Shown here in pieces: positions 54,698 to 62,233 of a DNA stretch of 64,000 nucleotides (positions are counted from its first letter, which is position 1; every line of letters begins with the position of its first letter). The notes under the pieces are model-generated. The model worked only from the letters and a program-made list of their open reading frames with translations, was not told the DNA's origin and did not search any database. Source of the stretch: Sulfopaludibacter sp963815475 (GTDB lineage Bacteria; Acidobacteriota; Terriglobia; Bryobacterales; Bryobacteraceae); contig CAWFHD010000003.1 of assembly GCA_963815475.1 (NCBI GenBank), positions 5,952,001-6,016,000 of the forward strand, given 5' to 3'. Position numbers and translations under genes: made by a program.

Positions 54698-54717
54698 GGC
54701 AGGCCAAAGGGCCTGCC
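54698..54717. repeat. Palindromic repeat between convergent genes
   Basis: The arms GGCAGGCC and GGCCTGCC around AAAG match the copy at 16002-16019 almost exactly. It lies between the TonB receptor and the end of the corrinoid operon, which converge. It may act as a bidirectional terminator although no T-run is present. Confidence 0.6.
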
Positions 54718-54727
54718 GTACCTAGAC

Positions 54728-55069
54728 CTAGACCGCCGCCGGGGCGGTCACAAACATGGCGCCATCTTCTACGGAAATCTCTACTCCGGCGCTCTTCGCG
54801 GCCTCTTGTAGCGCGGCATCCAGCATCACTACCGGATTCGGGCCCAGGTCATGGCGCCGCATCAGGCCCTCGCCCTTCTTCAGCCCCACCGTCAGCATCA
54901 CCTTCAGCCCGCGGCGTTTGCAGCGGACCGGCGTGCCGTCGGGCAGTTTGGTATTCATCGGCTTGAGATACGCATCCATGTAGTGCACGCCGATTCCCGA
55001 CTTGTCGTCGGTGAACTGCGGCAGTTTTTCCATGGCCGCCGGATTAATGTCGCAGAGCTTGGTTTTCAT
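54728..55069 (-). CDS. Small protein of unknown function, last gene of the corrinoid operon
   Basis: It starts at ATG 55069 (113 residues), inside the end of the methyltransferase gene with a 26-base overlap, which indicates translational coupling. The sequence (KTKLCDINPAAMEKLPQFTDDKSGIGVHYMDAYLKPMNTKLPDGTPVRC...LKVMLTVGLKKGEGLMRRHDLGPNPVVMLDAALQEAAKSAGV) has no recognised motif, and one Lys/Arg-rich turn next to Cys. It is soluble and probably cytoplasmic. Its place at the end of six cobalamin-methyltransferase genes suggests a role in the same process, such as an accessory or chaperone. Confidence 0.6.
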   Translation of the reverse strand: MKTKLCDINPAAMEKLPQFTDDKSGIGVHYMDAYLKPMNTKLPDGTPVRCKRRGLKVMLTVGLKKGEGLMRRHDLGPNPVVMLDAALQEAAKSAGVEISVEDGAMFVTAPAAV

Positions 55070-55982
55070 AGGAACGGGACTCACTCCAACTGTCGATCGC
55101 TTGCCGGAACGCGCGAATGTGAGCGGGAGTGCTGCCGCAGCAGGCGCCCACGATGTTCGCGCCGGCCTCCAGCAGCGGTTCCACGCCGCGCACCATCTGT
55201 TCCGGCGTCTCGTCGTAAACAACCTTCATGTTAACCAGCTTTGGAAGGCCGGCATTCGGCTGGACCATCACCGGCAAGTCAGTCACTTTGCGATAGCGCA
55301 GCACCGCTTCGCGCGCCCGCTCCATGTCCATGCCGGTGCCGCAATTGAGCGCCACAATGTTTGCGCCGTTCTCTTCCATAAACTCGGCGGCGCGCTCCGG
55401 GTCAATCCCCATCATGGTGCGGAACGTGGCTCCGTCGCGAGTCACATCGTATGCCATCGACCCGATGATGCACGGCGCCTTGGCGGCGCGCGCTGCCTTC
55501 AGGCCGAGGCCTAATTCTTCGAGCGAGGTCTGCGTCTCAATGATAATGGCGTCGGCGCCGGCGTCCACCAGTGCCTTGGCCTGTTCTTCGAACGCCTCGC
55601 GCACCTGCTCTTCGGTGAAGTCGCCATAAGGCTGCAGCAGTCCGCCGAACGGTCCGATGTCGCCAATCACGAATCCACCTCGGCCGGCGAAGGCGCGGCG
55701 CGCAATCTCCACCGCCGCTTTGTTGATCTCCGCCACTTTGCCGGAGTTGCCATGGCGGTTCAACATAATGCGCGATCCGCCAAACGTATTCGTCAGAATG
55801 CAATTCGAACCGGCATCGGCGTAGCTGCGTTGAATCGCCAGCACCTTGTCGGGATGGGTGAGGTTCCAGGCCTCGCCGCACCCTCCCTGTTCCAGTCCGG
55901 CAAGCATCAACTGCGTGCCCATCGCGCCATCTCCCAGAAGCGCTCGCTCTTGAAGTACATCGAGTAATGTTTTCTTTTTCAT
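55044..55982 (-). CDS. Homocysteine S-methyltransferase family protein (MetH N-terminal-domain type)
   Basis: The 312-residue TIM barrel belongs to the family that methylates homocysteine. The start is ATG 55982 (MKKKTLLDVLQERALLGDGAMGTQL), which overlaps the upstream stop as ATGA. The zinc ligands are Cys214 (LNCGTG) and Cys281-Cys282 (GACCGSTPAHI). The close run of 'LTNTFGGSRIMLNRHG', 'FVIGDIGPFGGLLQPYGDFTEEQV' and 'IIETQTSLEELGLGLKAAR' matches the MetH homocysteine domain as a free-standing protein. In this operon it probably takes the methyl group from the corrinoid protein and makes methionine. There is no folate-binding domain or second half of MetH nearby. Confidence 0.85.
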   Translation of the reverse strand: MKKKTLLDVLQERALLGDGAMGTQLMLAGLEQGGCGEAWNLTHPDKVLAIQRSYADAGSNCILTNTFGGSRIMLNRHGNSGKVAEINKAAVEIARRAFAGRGGFVIGDIGPFGGLLQPYGDFTEEQVREAFEEQAKALVDAGADAIIIETQTSLEELGLGLKAARAAKAPCIIGSMAYDVTRDGATFRTMMGIDPERAAEFMEENGANIVALNCGTGMDMERAREAVLRYRKVTDLPVMVQPNAGLPKLVNMKVVYDETPEQMVRGVEPLLEAGANIVGACCGSTPAHIRAFRQAIDSWSESRSYENQALRH

Positions 55983-57118
55983 GACGTGCGTGATGCGTGC
56001 AATGCGTAGTGGATCGTTTCCAAAACCAGGCCCCACTTGTGCGCGCGGCTGGCCGCGTCGCAATAGCAGCCTGCCGGAGCGGACGGCCGCCGCCACGCCA
56101 GCGCCTGCTGCAGCGGTTGCCCGAGCAGCGGCTTCTCTTGCGCGATGGCCTCCATCAGGGGCGCCGGGTTGGCCACAAACTGGCACATGTGTCTATAACC
56201 AGTATCGCCGGGAGAGGGGCCACAGTGTTGGTCGAGTATGGGATACCCGTTTTCGCGTGGCCCCAGTCTTACGCGATAGTCGAACGCCAGTGGCTGCCCC
56301 AGATTGGCGCAGGTGGTCCCGTCATAGCGGAAATGGGCCTCCACGCACCCATCCGCGCCCGTTCCCAGCTTGAGCCGCTCCGCGGCCCAGCGTTTCAGCG
56401 CCTTCGCATTGGCGCTGTACGATACCGGCGACGCCCGCGGCAATTCAGGCAGCCCCGGCCGATCGCGCCGATAGGGCGCGCGCCGGTATTGGCAGGGTCC
56501 GAAGCTGCAGCTTTCGCACGGCAGGCGGTCGGTGAGCCGGTGCAGATACCCGGCATGCCGCGTTAGCCCGAAGACCGCAAGCTGCGATTTCTTCGGCCGC
56601 AGCATCCCCGAGCAAAGCACCTCAAGCGGTCCCGGCAATTCGCCCAACAACGCTTTGAGATGGCCCTGCTCCGAGATATCCCACTCCGCGTAGCCCGGAC
56701 TGTAATGCGGCAGCACCGCCATGCCCTGCGCTTCCGCCGATGCGCAAAGCTGCGCGCCGGTGGTGGTGATCAGTTGCTCGACGGCCGCCGACGCGAACAC
56801 TTCCAGGAAGAAATACTCGTCGGGCTTTTCGTCGCGCCAAAGCTTCTGCGCTTCCTCTTCCGCTTCGGGGCCGGCACTGACCGCCACCAGAACGGCGGCA
56901 TGGGCCTCCGCTTCCTCCAACGTCTTCTGTAAACGCCGGCTGGAGAACGCCGCAAGAGAGGTCCTTGACACTTCGGTGGTGTGCACCCACGGCCGGCCGT
57001 GCACGGCGTACCACTGTCGCGCCGCTTCCGCCAGTTCGCACGCGCGCCCTTCGGGCATGTGATCCCGCGGATATCCCAACAAGCGGAAGTATTCCGCGGG
57101 TTGGACGTCGACGATCAT
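55979..57118 (-). CDS. Protein related to the methionine synthase activation domain
   Basis: The 379-residue protein starts at ATG 57118, which overlaps the upstream stop (ATGA). Its N-terminus 'PAEYFRLLGYPRDHMPEGRACELAEAARQWYAVHGRPWVHTTEV' and the segment 'FASAAVEQLITTTGAQLCASAEAQGMAVLPHYSPGYAEWDISEQ' resemble proteins of the vitamin-B12-dependent methionine synthase activation fold, in which SAM re-methylates oxidised cobalamin. A Cys-rich C-terminal part (CESCSFGPCQYR, 'CANLGQPLAF', 'YCDAASRAHKW') is not found in classical MetH. It may bind a metal or an Fe-S cluster. It likely helps to keep the corrinoid active. Confidence 0.65.
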   Translation of the reverse strand: MIVDVQPAEYFRLLGYPRDHMPEGRACELAEAARQWYAVHGRPWVHTTEVSRTSLAAFSSRRLQKTLEEAEAHAAVLVAVSAGPEAEEEAQKLWRDEKPDEYFFLEVFASAAVEQLITTTGAQLCASAEAQGMAVLPHYSPGYAEWDISEQGHLKALLGELPGPLEVLCSGMLRPKKSQLAVFGLTRHAGYLHRLTDRLPCESCSFGPCQYRRAPYRRDRPGLPELPRASPVSYSANAKALKRWAAERLKLGTGADGCVEAHFRYDGTTCANLGQPLAFDYRVRLGPRENGYPILDQHCGPSPGDTGYRHMCQFVANPAPLMEAIAQEKPLLGQPLQQALAWRRPSAPAGCYCDAASRAHKWGLVLETIHYALHASRTS

Positions 57119-58696
57119 GCGGTCACCGCCTGAAACTGGCAGCCGTCCACGAAAAAATCAAAAAATCGCGGGTGTGTCTCCAGGCGGCAATGCTCCACCC
57201 TCAGCACCATCTCTTCCAACTCACGCCGCTTACTCCGGGAGAGCAGCGCCAGCGACGCGCCTTCGATGGCCGCATTGCCCACCTGCACGATGCGCGATTT
57301 CGCAATCGGCGGAATCAACCCGATCCGCGCCGCGGCCTCCACATCGATATGCCGCCCGAACCCGCCGGCCAAGTAAAATACCTCGATATCGTCGAAGCCG
57401 ATGCCGTAGTTGCTGCATACCGTCTGCAGCCCGGCGACGTTGGCGCCCTTCGCCTGCGCCAGTTCGTTCACGTCGCTTTCCAGGAAGTATACGCCGGGCG
57501 CAAGCGTGATGCGATCCACGTCGTGTTCGAAGCGGCCGCGCTCGTTCATACGTCCAGTGCGCAGCAGTTCGCTCATCAGCGAAATCAACCCCGACCCGCA
57601 GATTCCCACCGGCCGGCCGCCGCCGATCACGCCCAGCTCAAACTCGCCATCGTCACGGATGCGCACGCCTTCGATAGCGCCGTCGAGCGCCGGCATGCCG
57701 CACGCAATCGCGCCGCCTTCGAACGCGGGACCGGCCGGGCACGAGGCTGCCATGATGCGATGCCGGTTGCCCAGGATCAACTCGCTGTTGGTGCCGATGT
57801 CCATCACGGCCACCAGGCGTTCCTCGTGCGCCAGGTCGATTGCCAGCATGCACGCCGCCGCATCGGCGCCCACGTGCCCGCTGACGATGGGCGCGCCGTA
57901 AACCTGCGCCGCCGGGTCGATGGGCAGGAGGCATCGCCGCCCGGTCTCCACCAGGCTGGTGTTGGCGCGCTTGCCCTGCGCCATCTCGATCTCGGTGATG
58001 GATTGGTACGGGACTCTGGCCGATGCTGTAGACATTCTGCCGGAAAAAGAGGTCACGCATGGTGGAGTTGCCCACCACCACCATCTCGCGGATTTCGCGC
58101 GGATCGCACGGGAACTCTTCGATGGCATGCGTCAAATATCCTGCCAGCGTGCGTCGCAGCAGCTTGCCGGGATGCAGCGTGTCGTACTGAATGCGTGCCA
58201 TCACTTCGGAACCGCCAAAACGCTGCGGGTTTTCGAACGAAGCGTCGGCTGCCAGTTCGCCGCTCGCGAGATCGTACAGACGAACCACCACGGTGGTTGT
58301 CCCCAGGTCCATGGCGATGCCGTAGCGAGTGGAATTTATGCCGCCGGTGGCAAGACCACCAGCGCTACCGAAACCAGCGGCGCCACCAAGACCACCGGCT
58401 CCACTTTCGATCTGCATCTTGCCGCGCCGCATGGTGTGGCCCCGGACCTGTCCGTCAGTGGCCACAACCTGGGTGCTGCACGACAGCCGGAAGTTGCCGT
58501 TCAAATGGCGCTCTGGCGTTGCGGATGCCGAGAGGCAGTCCATCCCTTCCGTCACCTCTACCATGCATTCCTTGCACTTCCCCTGCTTGTGACAGGATGT
58601 GGGGACACGGATTCCGAGGCGCTCGGCGCAATCGAAGAGCGTTTCGCCGGGCGCGGCTTGAGTGCTGGTTCCGTTGATGGTGAGTGTTACGGCCAC
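57115..58696 (-). pseudogene. Reductive activator of corrinoid proteins (ferredoxin + ASKHA ATPase, RACo-type), one-base frameshift
   Basis: It starts at GTG 58696, overlapping the preceding small gene by 10 bases. The N-terminal 2Fe-2S domain has Cys35, Cys41, Cys44 and Cys73 (SCHKQGKCKECM and RLSCST). A DUF4445-type ASKHA domain follows ('YGIAMDLGTTTVVVRLYDLASGELAADASFENPQRFGGSEVMARI', then 'GHVGADAAACMLAIDL', 'VMDIGTNSELILGNRHRI', 'PAGPAFEGGAI', 'VFYLAGGFGRHI'). The frame breaks near 58010-58012, where a GGG run (CCC on the coding strand) reads one base too long; removing it gives 'YSIGQSPYQSITEIEMAQG' and a 526-residue protein. It reduces Co(II) to Co(I) with ATP. Confidence 0.85.
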
Positions 58697-58941
58697 TGCG
58701 ATTCGAGTTCCGCCTTTACTGCCTCGGCGACTTCCTGGGCGGAGCCGTCGCGCTGCTCTTCCTCGCTCCAGCGCCACTGCGCCAGGTAATCGTCCGAACC
58801 CTGCAGACCGCGCTGGCTTGCCAAGTGGTCGATGCGCTCCATGAAGCGCGGGTCGAGTTGCAGCGTGACCTCGTCGAGCTCGTCTTCAGCCTTGATTTGC
58901 GAGGGAACTTCCTGCCAGCGCAGAATCTTGTAGGTCGCCAT
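58687..58941 (-). CDS. Small protein of the PF13769 'virulence factor' type
   Basis: The 84-residue soluble protein starts at ATG 58941: 'ATYKILRWQEVPSQIKAEDELDEVTLQLDPRFMERIDHLASQRGLQGSDDYLAQWRWSEEEQRDGSAQEVAEAVKAELE'. The stretch I-L-R-W-x-E-V-P-S-Q-I is the hallmark of the family. The name is historical, and no virulence is implied. Such genes recur beside cobalamin methyltransferase genes in other bacteria. It overlaps the corrinoid gene by 56 bases and the activator gene by 10 bases, so its synthesis is tightly coupled to theirs. It may be a partner of the corrinoid protein or activator. Confidence 0.75.
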   Translation of the reverse strand: MATYKILRWQEVPSQIKAEDELDEVTLQLDPRFMERIDHLASQRGLQGSDDYLAQWRWSEEEQRDGSAQEVAEAVKAELESQWP

Positions 58942-59590
58942 GTTCGTTTCTTCGGGCATCTGCCAGGCGGAGGAACAGGTCCACCGCGGCGGACGCATTG
59001 GCGCCATACCCATCCGCGCCGATCTCGTCGGCGAACATCTGGCTGATCGGCGCTCCACCCACCGCCATCTTAATATCGCTGCGACCGGCCGCCTGGAAGC
59101 CGTCGATCACGGTCTTCATGTAAGTCATGGTGGTGGTCAGCAGAGCGCTCATCCCGATGATATCGGGTTTGCACTTGTTGGCTGCCGCCATGAACTTGTC
59201 CAGGCTCTGGTCTACTCCAATATCGTAAACTTCAAAGCCCGCGCCTTCCGCCATCATGCACACCAGGTTCTTGCCGATATCGTGCAGGTCGCCGCGCACT
59301 GTGCCCATCAGCAGTGTGCCGATGCGGCGCGTGGTGCTGTCCTTGGCGCTCAACAGCGGCTTCAACACCGACATCCCAGCCTTCATGGCGCGCGCGGCAA
59401 TCAGCACTTCCGGCACGTAGAGAACGTTGTGTTTGAAGTCTTCGCCCACCACACTCATGCCCGCGATGAGACCCTCATTGAGAATCTCCTGCACCGGCCG
59501 GCCCGCAGCCAGGGCGTCGATGGTGCGCTGCTCCACTTCCTTGGCGTTGCCCTCGTACAGAAACTGATTCATCAGGGCATAATCGATCAT
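58886..59590 (-). CDS. Corrinoid (cobalamin-binding) methyl carrier protein
   Basis: The 234-residue protein starts at ATG 59590, overlapping the stop of the UroD-family gene (ATGA). The N-terminal four-helix cap (about 1-85, 'ALAAGRPVQEILNEGLIAGMSVVGEDFKHNVLYVPEVLIAARAMKAGMSVLKPLL') is followed by the Rossmann-type B12 domain with Asp101-x-His103-x-x-Gly106 (GDLHDIGKNLV), where His103 is the lower cobalt ligand, then 'GMSALLTTTMTYMKTVI' and 'VGGAPISQMFADEIGADGYG'. It is the free-standing methyl carrier, as in MtaC, MtbC and MtmC systems. It takes methyl from the UroD-family enzyme and gives it to an acceptor enzyme. Confidence 0.92.
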   Translation of the reverse strand: MIDYALMNQFLYEGNAKEVEQRTIDALAAGRPVQEILNEGLIAGMSVVGEDFKHNVLYVPEVLIAARAMKAGMSVLKPLLSAKDSTTRRIGTLLMGTVRGDLHDIGKNLVCMMAEGAGFEVYDIGVDQSLDKFMAAANKCKPDIIGMSALLTTTMTYMKTVIDGFQAAGRSDIKMAVGGAPISQMFADEIGADGYGANASAAVDLFLRLADARRNEHGDLQDSALAGSSLANQG

Positions 59591-60660
59591 TTGCTGCCCC
59601 TTGCGGCGCTGGCCATGCGGTTGGCGTTGAACTCTTCCAGCGCTTCCTGCATGGCAAGAATATTCTCGCGCGGCATACCGGGACTGGTCCCTCCGCCCAC
59701 GCTCAGGATGATGCCCTCGCCGCCCGATCCCTCCAGCACGTCGAGCGTCGCTTCCTTCACTTCGTCGGGCGTGCCGCGCACCGCGATTTCGAGAGGGTTC
59801 ACGTTGCCCATCAGGCACATGCGATCGCCCACGCGCCGCTTCACTTCGCGAATGTCCTTCTGCTTGCCCCAGTTCAGCACTTGGAAGCCGGCGTCAGGCA
59901 GGTGATCCAGGCAGGCGTCCACCTCGGCATCGTTATGGTAGACCTTGATCCAATCCTCTGGAAACGCGTCGCAGATCCGCTTGAGGTAAGGATGCGCGAA
60001 CTCCATGTAGTGTTCTTCGTTGATGAAGCCCACAATGTCGTCGAGAATGAAAATGCTCTCGACCGTATCGCCCATAACCTTGTGCTGCGCCTTCAGCCAG
60101 TCGATCACCACGCGCGTGCACAGGTCGATCAGCTTGTGCGCGCCCTCCGGATTCTCCACCAGATCGATCATGAAATGGGTGGTGCCTCGAACAAATCCCG
60201 CCGTGCAGAGAGGACCGCGCGATGTCACCATCGGCAGAATATAGCCGTGGTCGAGGATGCGCTGGCGGTGCATCCCGATGCGGTGCAGTGTCAGAGCCGC
60301 GAACCCGTCAGCCTCTACTTCATACTCCGGAAACTGGTCGATATCCTCCAGGCGGTACAGCGTGTGGTACTCGCTGGGGGTGTTGTCCTGCCAGAACTTG
60401 ATCTTCGCCCCGAGCACCGACGGTTCGGCCGCCATCCCGTACTCCATCCACCATGAAGGTACAAAGATAATGTCTGGATATTCCCGCATTATCTTGAGGT
60501 TGGCCTCGAACCAGACTTCCGGGTCCAGGAAGTAGTCCAGGTGTTTGATGCCGAGATAGCCAGGCATCCAGGGGCTGTCGATGATCATGGCCATCGGGAT
60601 CTTGTCCAGCTTTTCCAGCCGGGCGGCCCGTTTAAACGTTTTCCACTGTTGCGGCAGCAT
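59587..60660 (-). CDS. Uroporphyrinogen decarboxylase (UroD)-family corrinoid methyltransferase
   Basis: The 357-residue TIM-barrel protein is first in the operon, with AAGGA before its ATG. Its fold is that of UroD/MtaA/CmuA ('GPLCTAGFVRGTTHFMIDLVENPEGAHKLIDLC', 'DDIVGFINEEHYMEFAHPYLKRI', 'VLNWGKQKDIREVKRRVGDRMCLMGNVNPLEI', 'GEGIILSVGGGTSPGMPRENI'). The usual zinc motif of MtaA-type enzymes, H-x-C, is replaced by His242-Asn-Asp244 (YHNDAEV), so it probably is not a thiol methylase. As the only candidate for methyltransferase I in the operon, it likely demethylates an unknown donor and charges the corrinoid. The donor could be a methoxy or N-methyl compound. Confidence 0.8.
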   Translation of the reverse strand: MLPQQWKTFKRAARLEKLDKIPMAMIIDSPWMPGYLGIKHLDYFLDPEVWFEANLKIMREYPDIIFVPSWWMEYGMAAEPSVLGAKIKFWQDNTPSEYHTLYRLEDIDQFPEYEVEADGFAALTLHRIGMHRQRILDHGYILPMVTSRGPLCTAGFVRGTTHFMIDLVENPEGAHKLIDLCTRVVIDWLKAQHKVMGDTVESIFILDDIVGFINEEHYMEFAHPYLKRICDAFPEDWIKVYHNDAEVDACLDHLPDAGFQVLNWGKQKDIREVKRRVGDRMCLMGNVNPLEIAVRGTPDEVKEATLDVLEGSGGEGIILSVGGGTSPGMPRENILAMQEALEEFNANRMASAARGSK

Positions 60661-60716
60661 TCAGGGTCCTTGCCAGTATTTAGTTTCATGGTACAACAAT
60701 ACTGTCAAGAAGGCAC

Positions 60717-60770
60717 AAAAAAAGGGCCGGAAGTCGGAGTAGGTGGGGTCCAAGCCCCGACTTCTGGCCC
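60717..60770 (-). terminator. Intrinsic terminator of the pirin gene
   Basis: On the minus strand GGGCCAGAAGTCGG pairs with CCGACTTCCGGCCC (60757-60770 with 60724-60737, one G-U), followed by seven T. It begins 11 bases after the pirin stop and lies just upstream of the corrinoid operon's promoter region, so it insulates the two. Confidence 0.92.
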
Positions 60771-60780
60771 GCAGCCCTCG

Positions 60781-61656
60781 TTACAGGGTGCCCATTTTGC
60801 CCGAGTGATAATCCTCAATCGCCTCCCGGATCTGTTCCTGCGTATTCATCACGAACGGACCACGGCGGGCCACCGGCTCTCCGATCGGCTGCCCCGCAAT
60901 CAGCAGCAGGCTCAGCGGTGTGGATCCCACGTTGCGCACCTCGATGGCCTCGGTCGAGCGGTCGAACAGGGCCACCTGGTTGTCGGAAGCGCGAGCCGCT
61001 CCAAAGGCCGCTTGTCCTTGGACGACATAGGCGAAGGCGTTCTCCGTGCGCGGCACTTCCTGTGTGAACTCGGCGCCCGGTGCCAGCGTGGCATGCAGGT
61101 AGAGGATGGGAATACGCGTTTCGATTACGCCCTTCACTCCGAGCGCCTCACCTGCTACCACCTTTACTTGTACCGAACCATCGGCGTTGCGTGCCACCGG
61201 AATGCGGTTGGATGGCGTGTCCTGGTAGCGCGGCTTGATCATTTTGTCCTGGCTCGGCAGGTTGATCCAGAGTTGGAAGCCGTGCAGCCGGCCACCGTTC
61301 TTGTCCATGCTCTCGCCAGGCAATTCGGAGTGGATCAGGCCCGAGCCGGCGGTCATCCATTGCACGTCCCCGGGTCGCAGCAGTCCGTGGTTGCCCCACG
61401 AATCGCGATGCTGGAACTCGCCCGAAAGCAGATAAGTTACGGTTTCAAAGCCGCGATGCGGATGCGGCGGAAAGCCGCGCGCGGCGCCCGGCGCCATATC
61501 CATGGGGCCCATCTGGTCGAGAAGCAGGAACGGGTCCAGGTCCATGAGGAAGCTGCCGGGAAAGGCGCGGCGAAGCTGGACGCCATCGCCGTCGGTGGCC
61601 AGGGGCGCGGTGAAGATGCGGGTGGCGGTGCGGGTAGGAGTGGTTGTCTGTGGCAT
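60781..61656 (-). CDS. Pirin-family protein (bicupin)
   Basis: The 291-residue bicupin has complete metal ligands in the N-terminal domain: His65 and His67 in 'FPPHPHRGFETVTYLL', and His109 and Glu111 in 'AGSGLIHSELP'. They match the iron site of human pirin and of quercetin-degrading YhhW. The C-terminal cupin is typical (FAYVVQGQAAFG, GEPVARRGPFVMNT). It probably oxidises a flavonoid/quinone-like compound, or senses redox state. It is divergent from a MarR regulator. The start codon at 61656 lies 2 bases from a 22-base palindrome, which implies direct repression. Confidence 0.88.
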   Translation of the reverse strand: MPQTTTPTRTATRIFTAPLATDGDGVQLRRAFPGSFLMDLDPFLLLDQMGPMDMAPGAARGFPPHPHRGFETVTYLLSGEFQHRDSWGNHGLLRPGDVQWMTAGSGLIHSELPGESMDKNGGRLHGFQLWINLPSQDKMIKPRYQDTPSNRIPVARNADGSVQVKVVAGEALGVKGVIETRIPILYLHATLAPGAEFTQEVPRTENAFAYVVQGQAAFGAARASDNQVALFDRSTEAIEVRNVGSTPLSLLLIAGQPIGEPVARRGPFVMNTQEQIREAIEDYHSGKMGTL

Positions 61657-61658
61657 AT

Positions 61659-61680
61659 ATTATCTTGACCTCAAGATAAT
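61659..61680. promoter_or_regulatory. Perfect 22-base palindrome, probable MarR operator
   Basis: ATTATCTTGA (61659-61668) and its exact reverse complement (61671-61680) flank CC. It lies 2 bases upstream of the pirin start and 28 bases upstream of the MarR start. The form TATCTTGA-NN-TCAAGATA is close to the operators of MhqR-type MarR regulators that answer to quinones and catechols. Its position allows control of both genes. Confidence 0.8.
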
Positions 61681-61708
61681 TGATGCTACCCTGGAATAAA
61701 GGATTCAC

Positions 61709-62137
61709 ATGCAGACCAGCGGCACCCACCTGTGGCTGATTCTTTGGAAAGCGTACGACACCCTGCGTGCCCGCGCCGAATGTCACATCCACTCGCTCGG
61801 CATCGGCTTCTCCGATTTCGCGGTCCTGGAAACGCTGTTACATAAAGGTGCCATGCCGGTCAACACGCTGGGGGCGAAAGTCCGCCTGACCAGCGGCTCC
61901 ATCACCGCTCTGGTAGATCGTTTGGAAAGCAAGGGCCTGCTGGAACGCCAACCGCATCCCGAGGACGGCCGGACGCGCATGGTGCATCTCACCGCTGCCG
62001 GCAAAAAGCTGATCGCCTGCGCCTTCGCCGACCACGAAGCTGCCATGGATCGCGCAACCGCGGGTCTGACCCCGGCGGAGAAGGCCCAAGCAGCGGAACT
62101 CCTGAAGAAGTTGGGACTGTACGCCCAGGAGCTTTAG
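61709..62137 (+). CDS. MarR-family transcriptional regulator
   Basis: The 142-residue protein has the MarR winged helix: 'GFSDFAVLETLLHKGAMPVNTLGAKVRLTSGSITALVDRLESKGLLERQPHPEDGRTRMVHLTAAGKKLI' (about 30-105), with the D-x-R wing, and dimer helices at both ends. AAAGGA precedes the ATG. It is divergent from pirin and shares the 22-base palindrome, so it very probably represses both and is released by a small aromatic or quinone-like ligand. No Cys in the sensing position of MhqR/OhrR is evident apart from Cys25 and Cys99, so the trigger is unclear. Confidence 0.9.
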   Translation: MQTSGTHLWLILWKAYDTLRARAECHIHSLGIGFSDFAVLETLLHKGAMPVNTLGAKVRLTSGSITALVDRLESKGLLERQPHPEDGRTRMVHLTAAGKKLIACAFADHEAAMDRATAGLTPAEKAQAAELLKKLGLYAQEL

Positions 62138-62233
62138 CCCACCGCCGAGCCTTTCAAAGGTTCCAAAATCTTCCTGAGTTTATTTTTGTCGCGAGGTGCA
62201 ACTGCAGGCAGATACAGGGGTTACAATCCGCAT

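Noticed and set aside
56965..58677. A 570-codon plus-strand frame in the corrinoid operon
   Set aside because: It lies antisense to the activator and activation-like genes; the text is Arg/His/Ala-rich shadow sequence without motifs.
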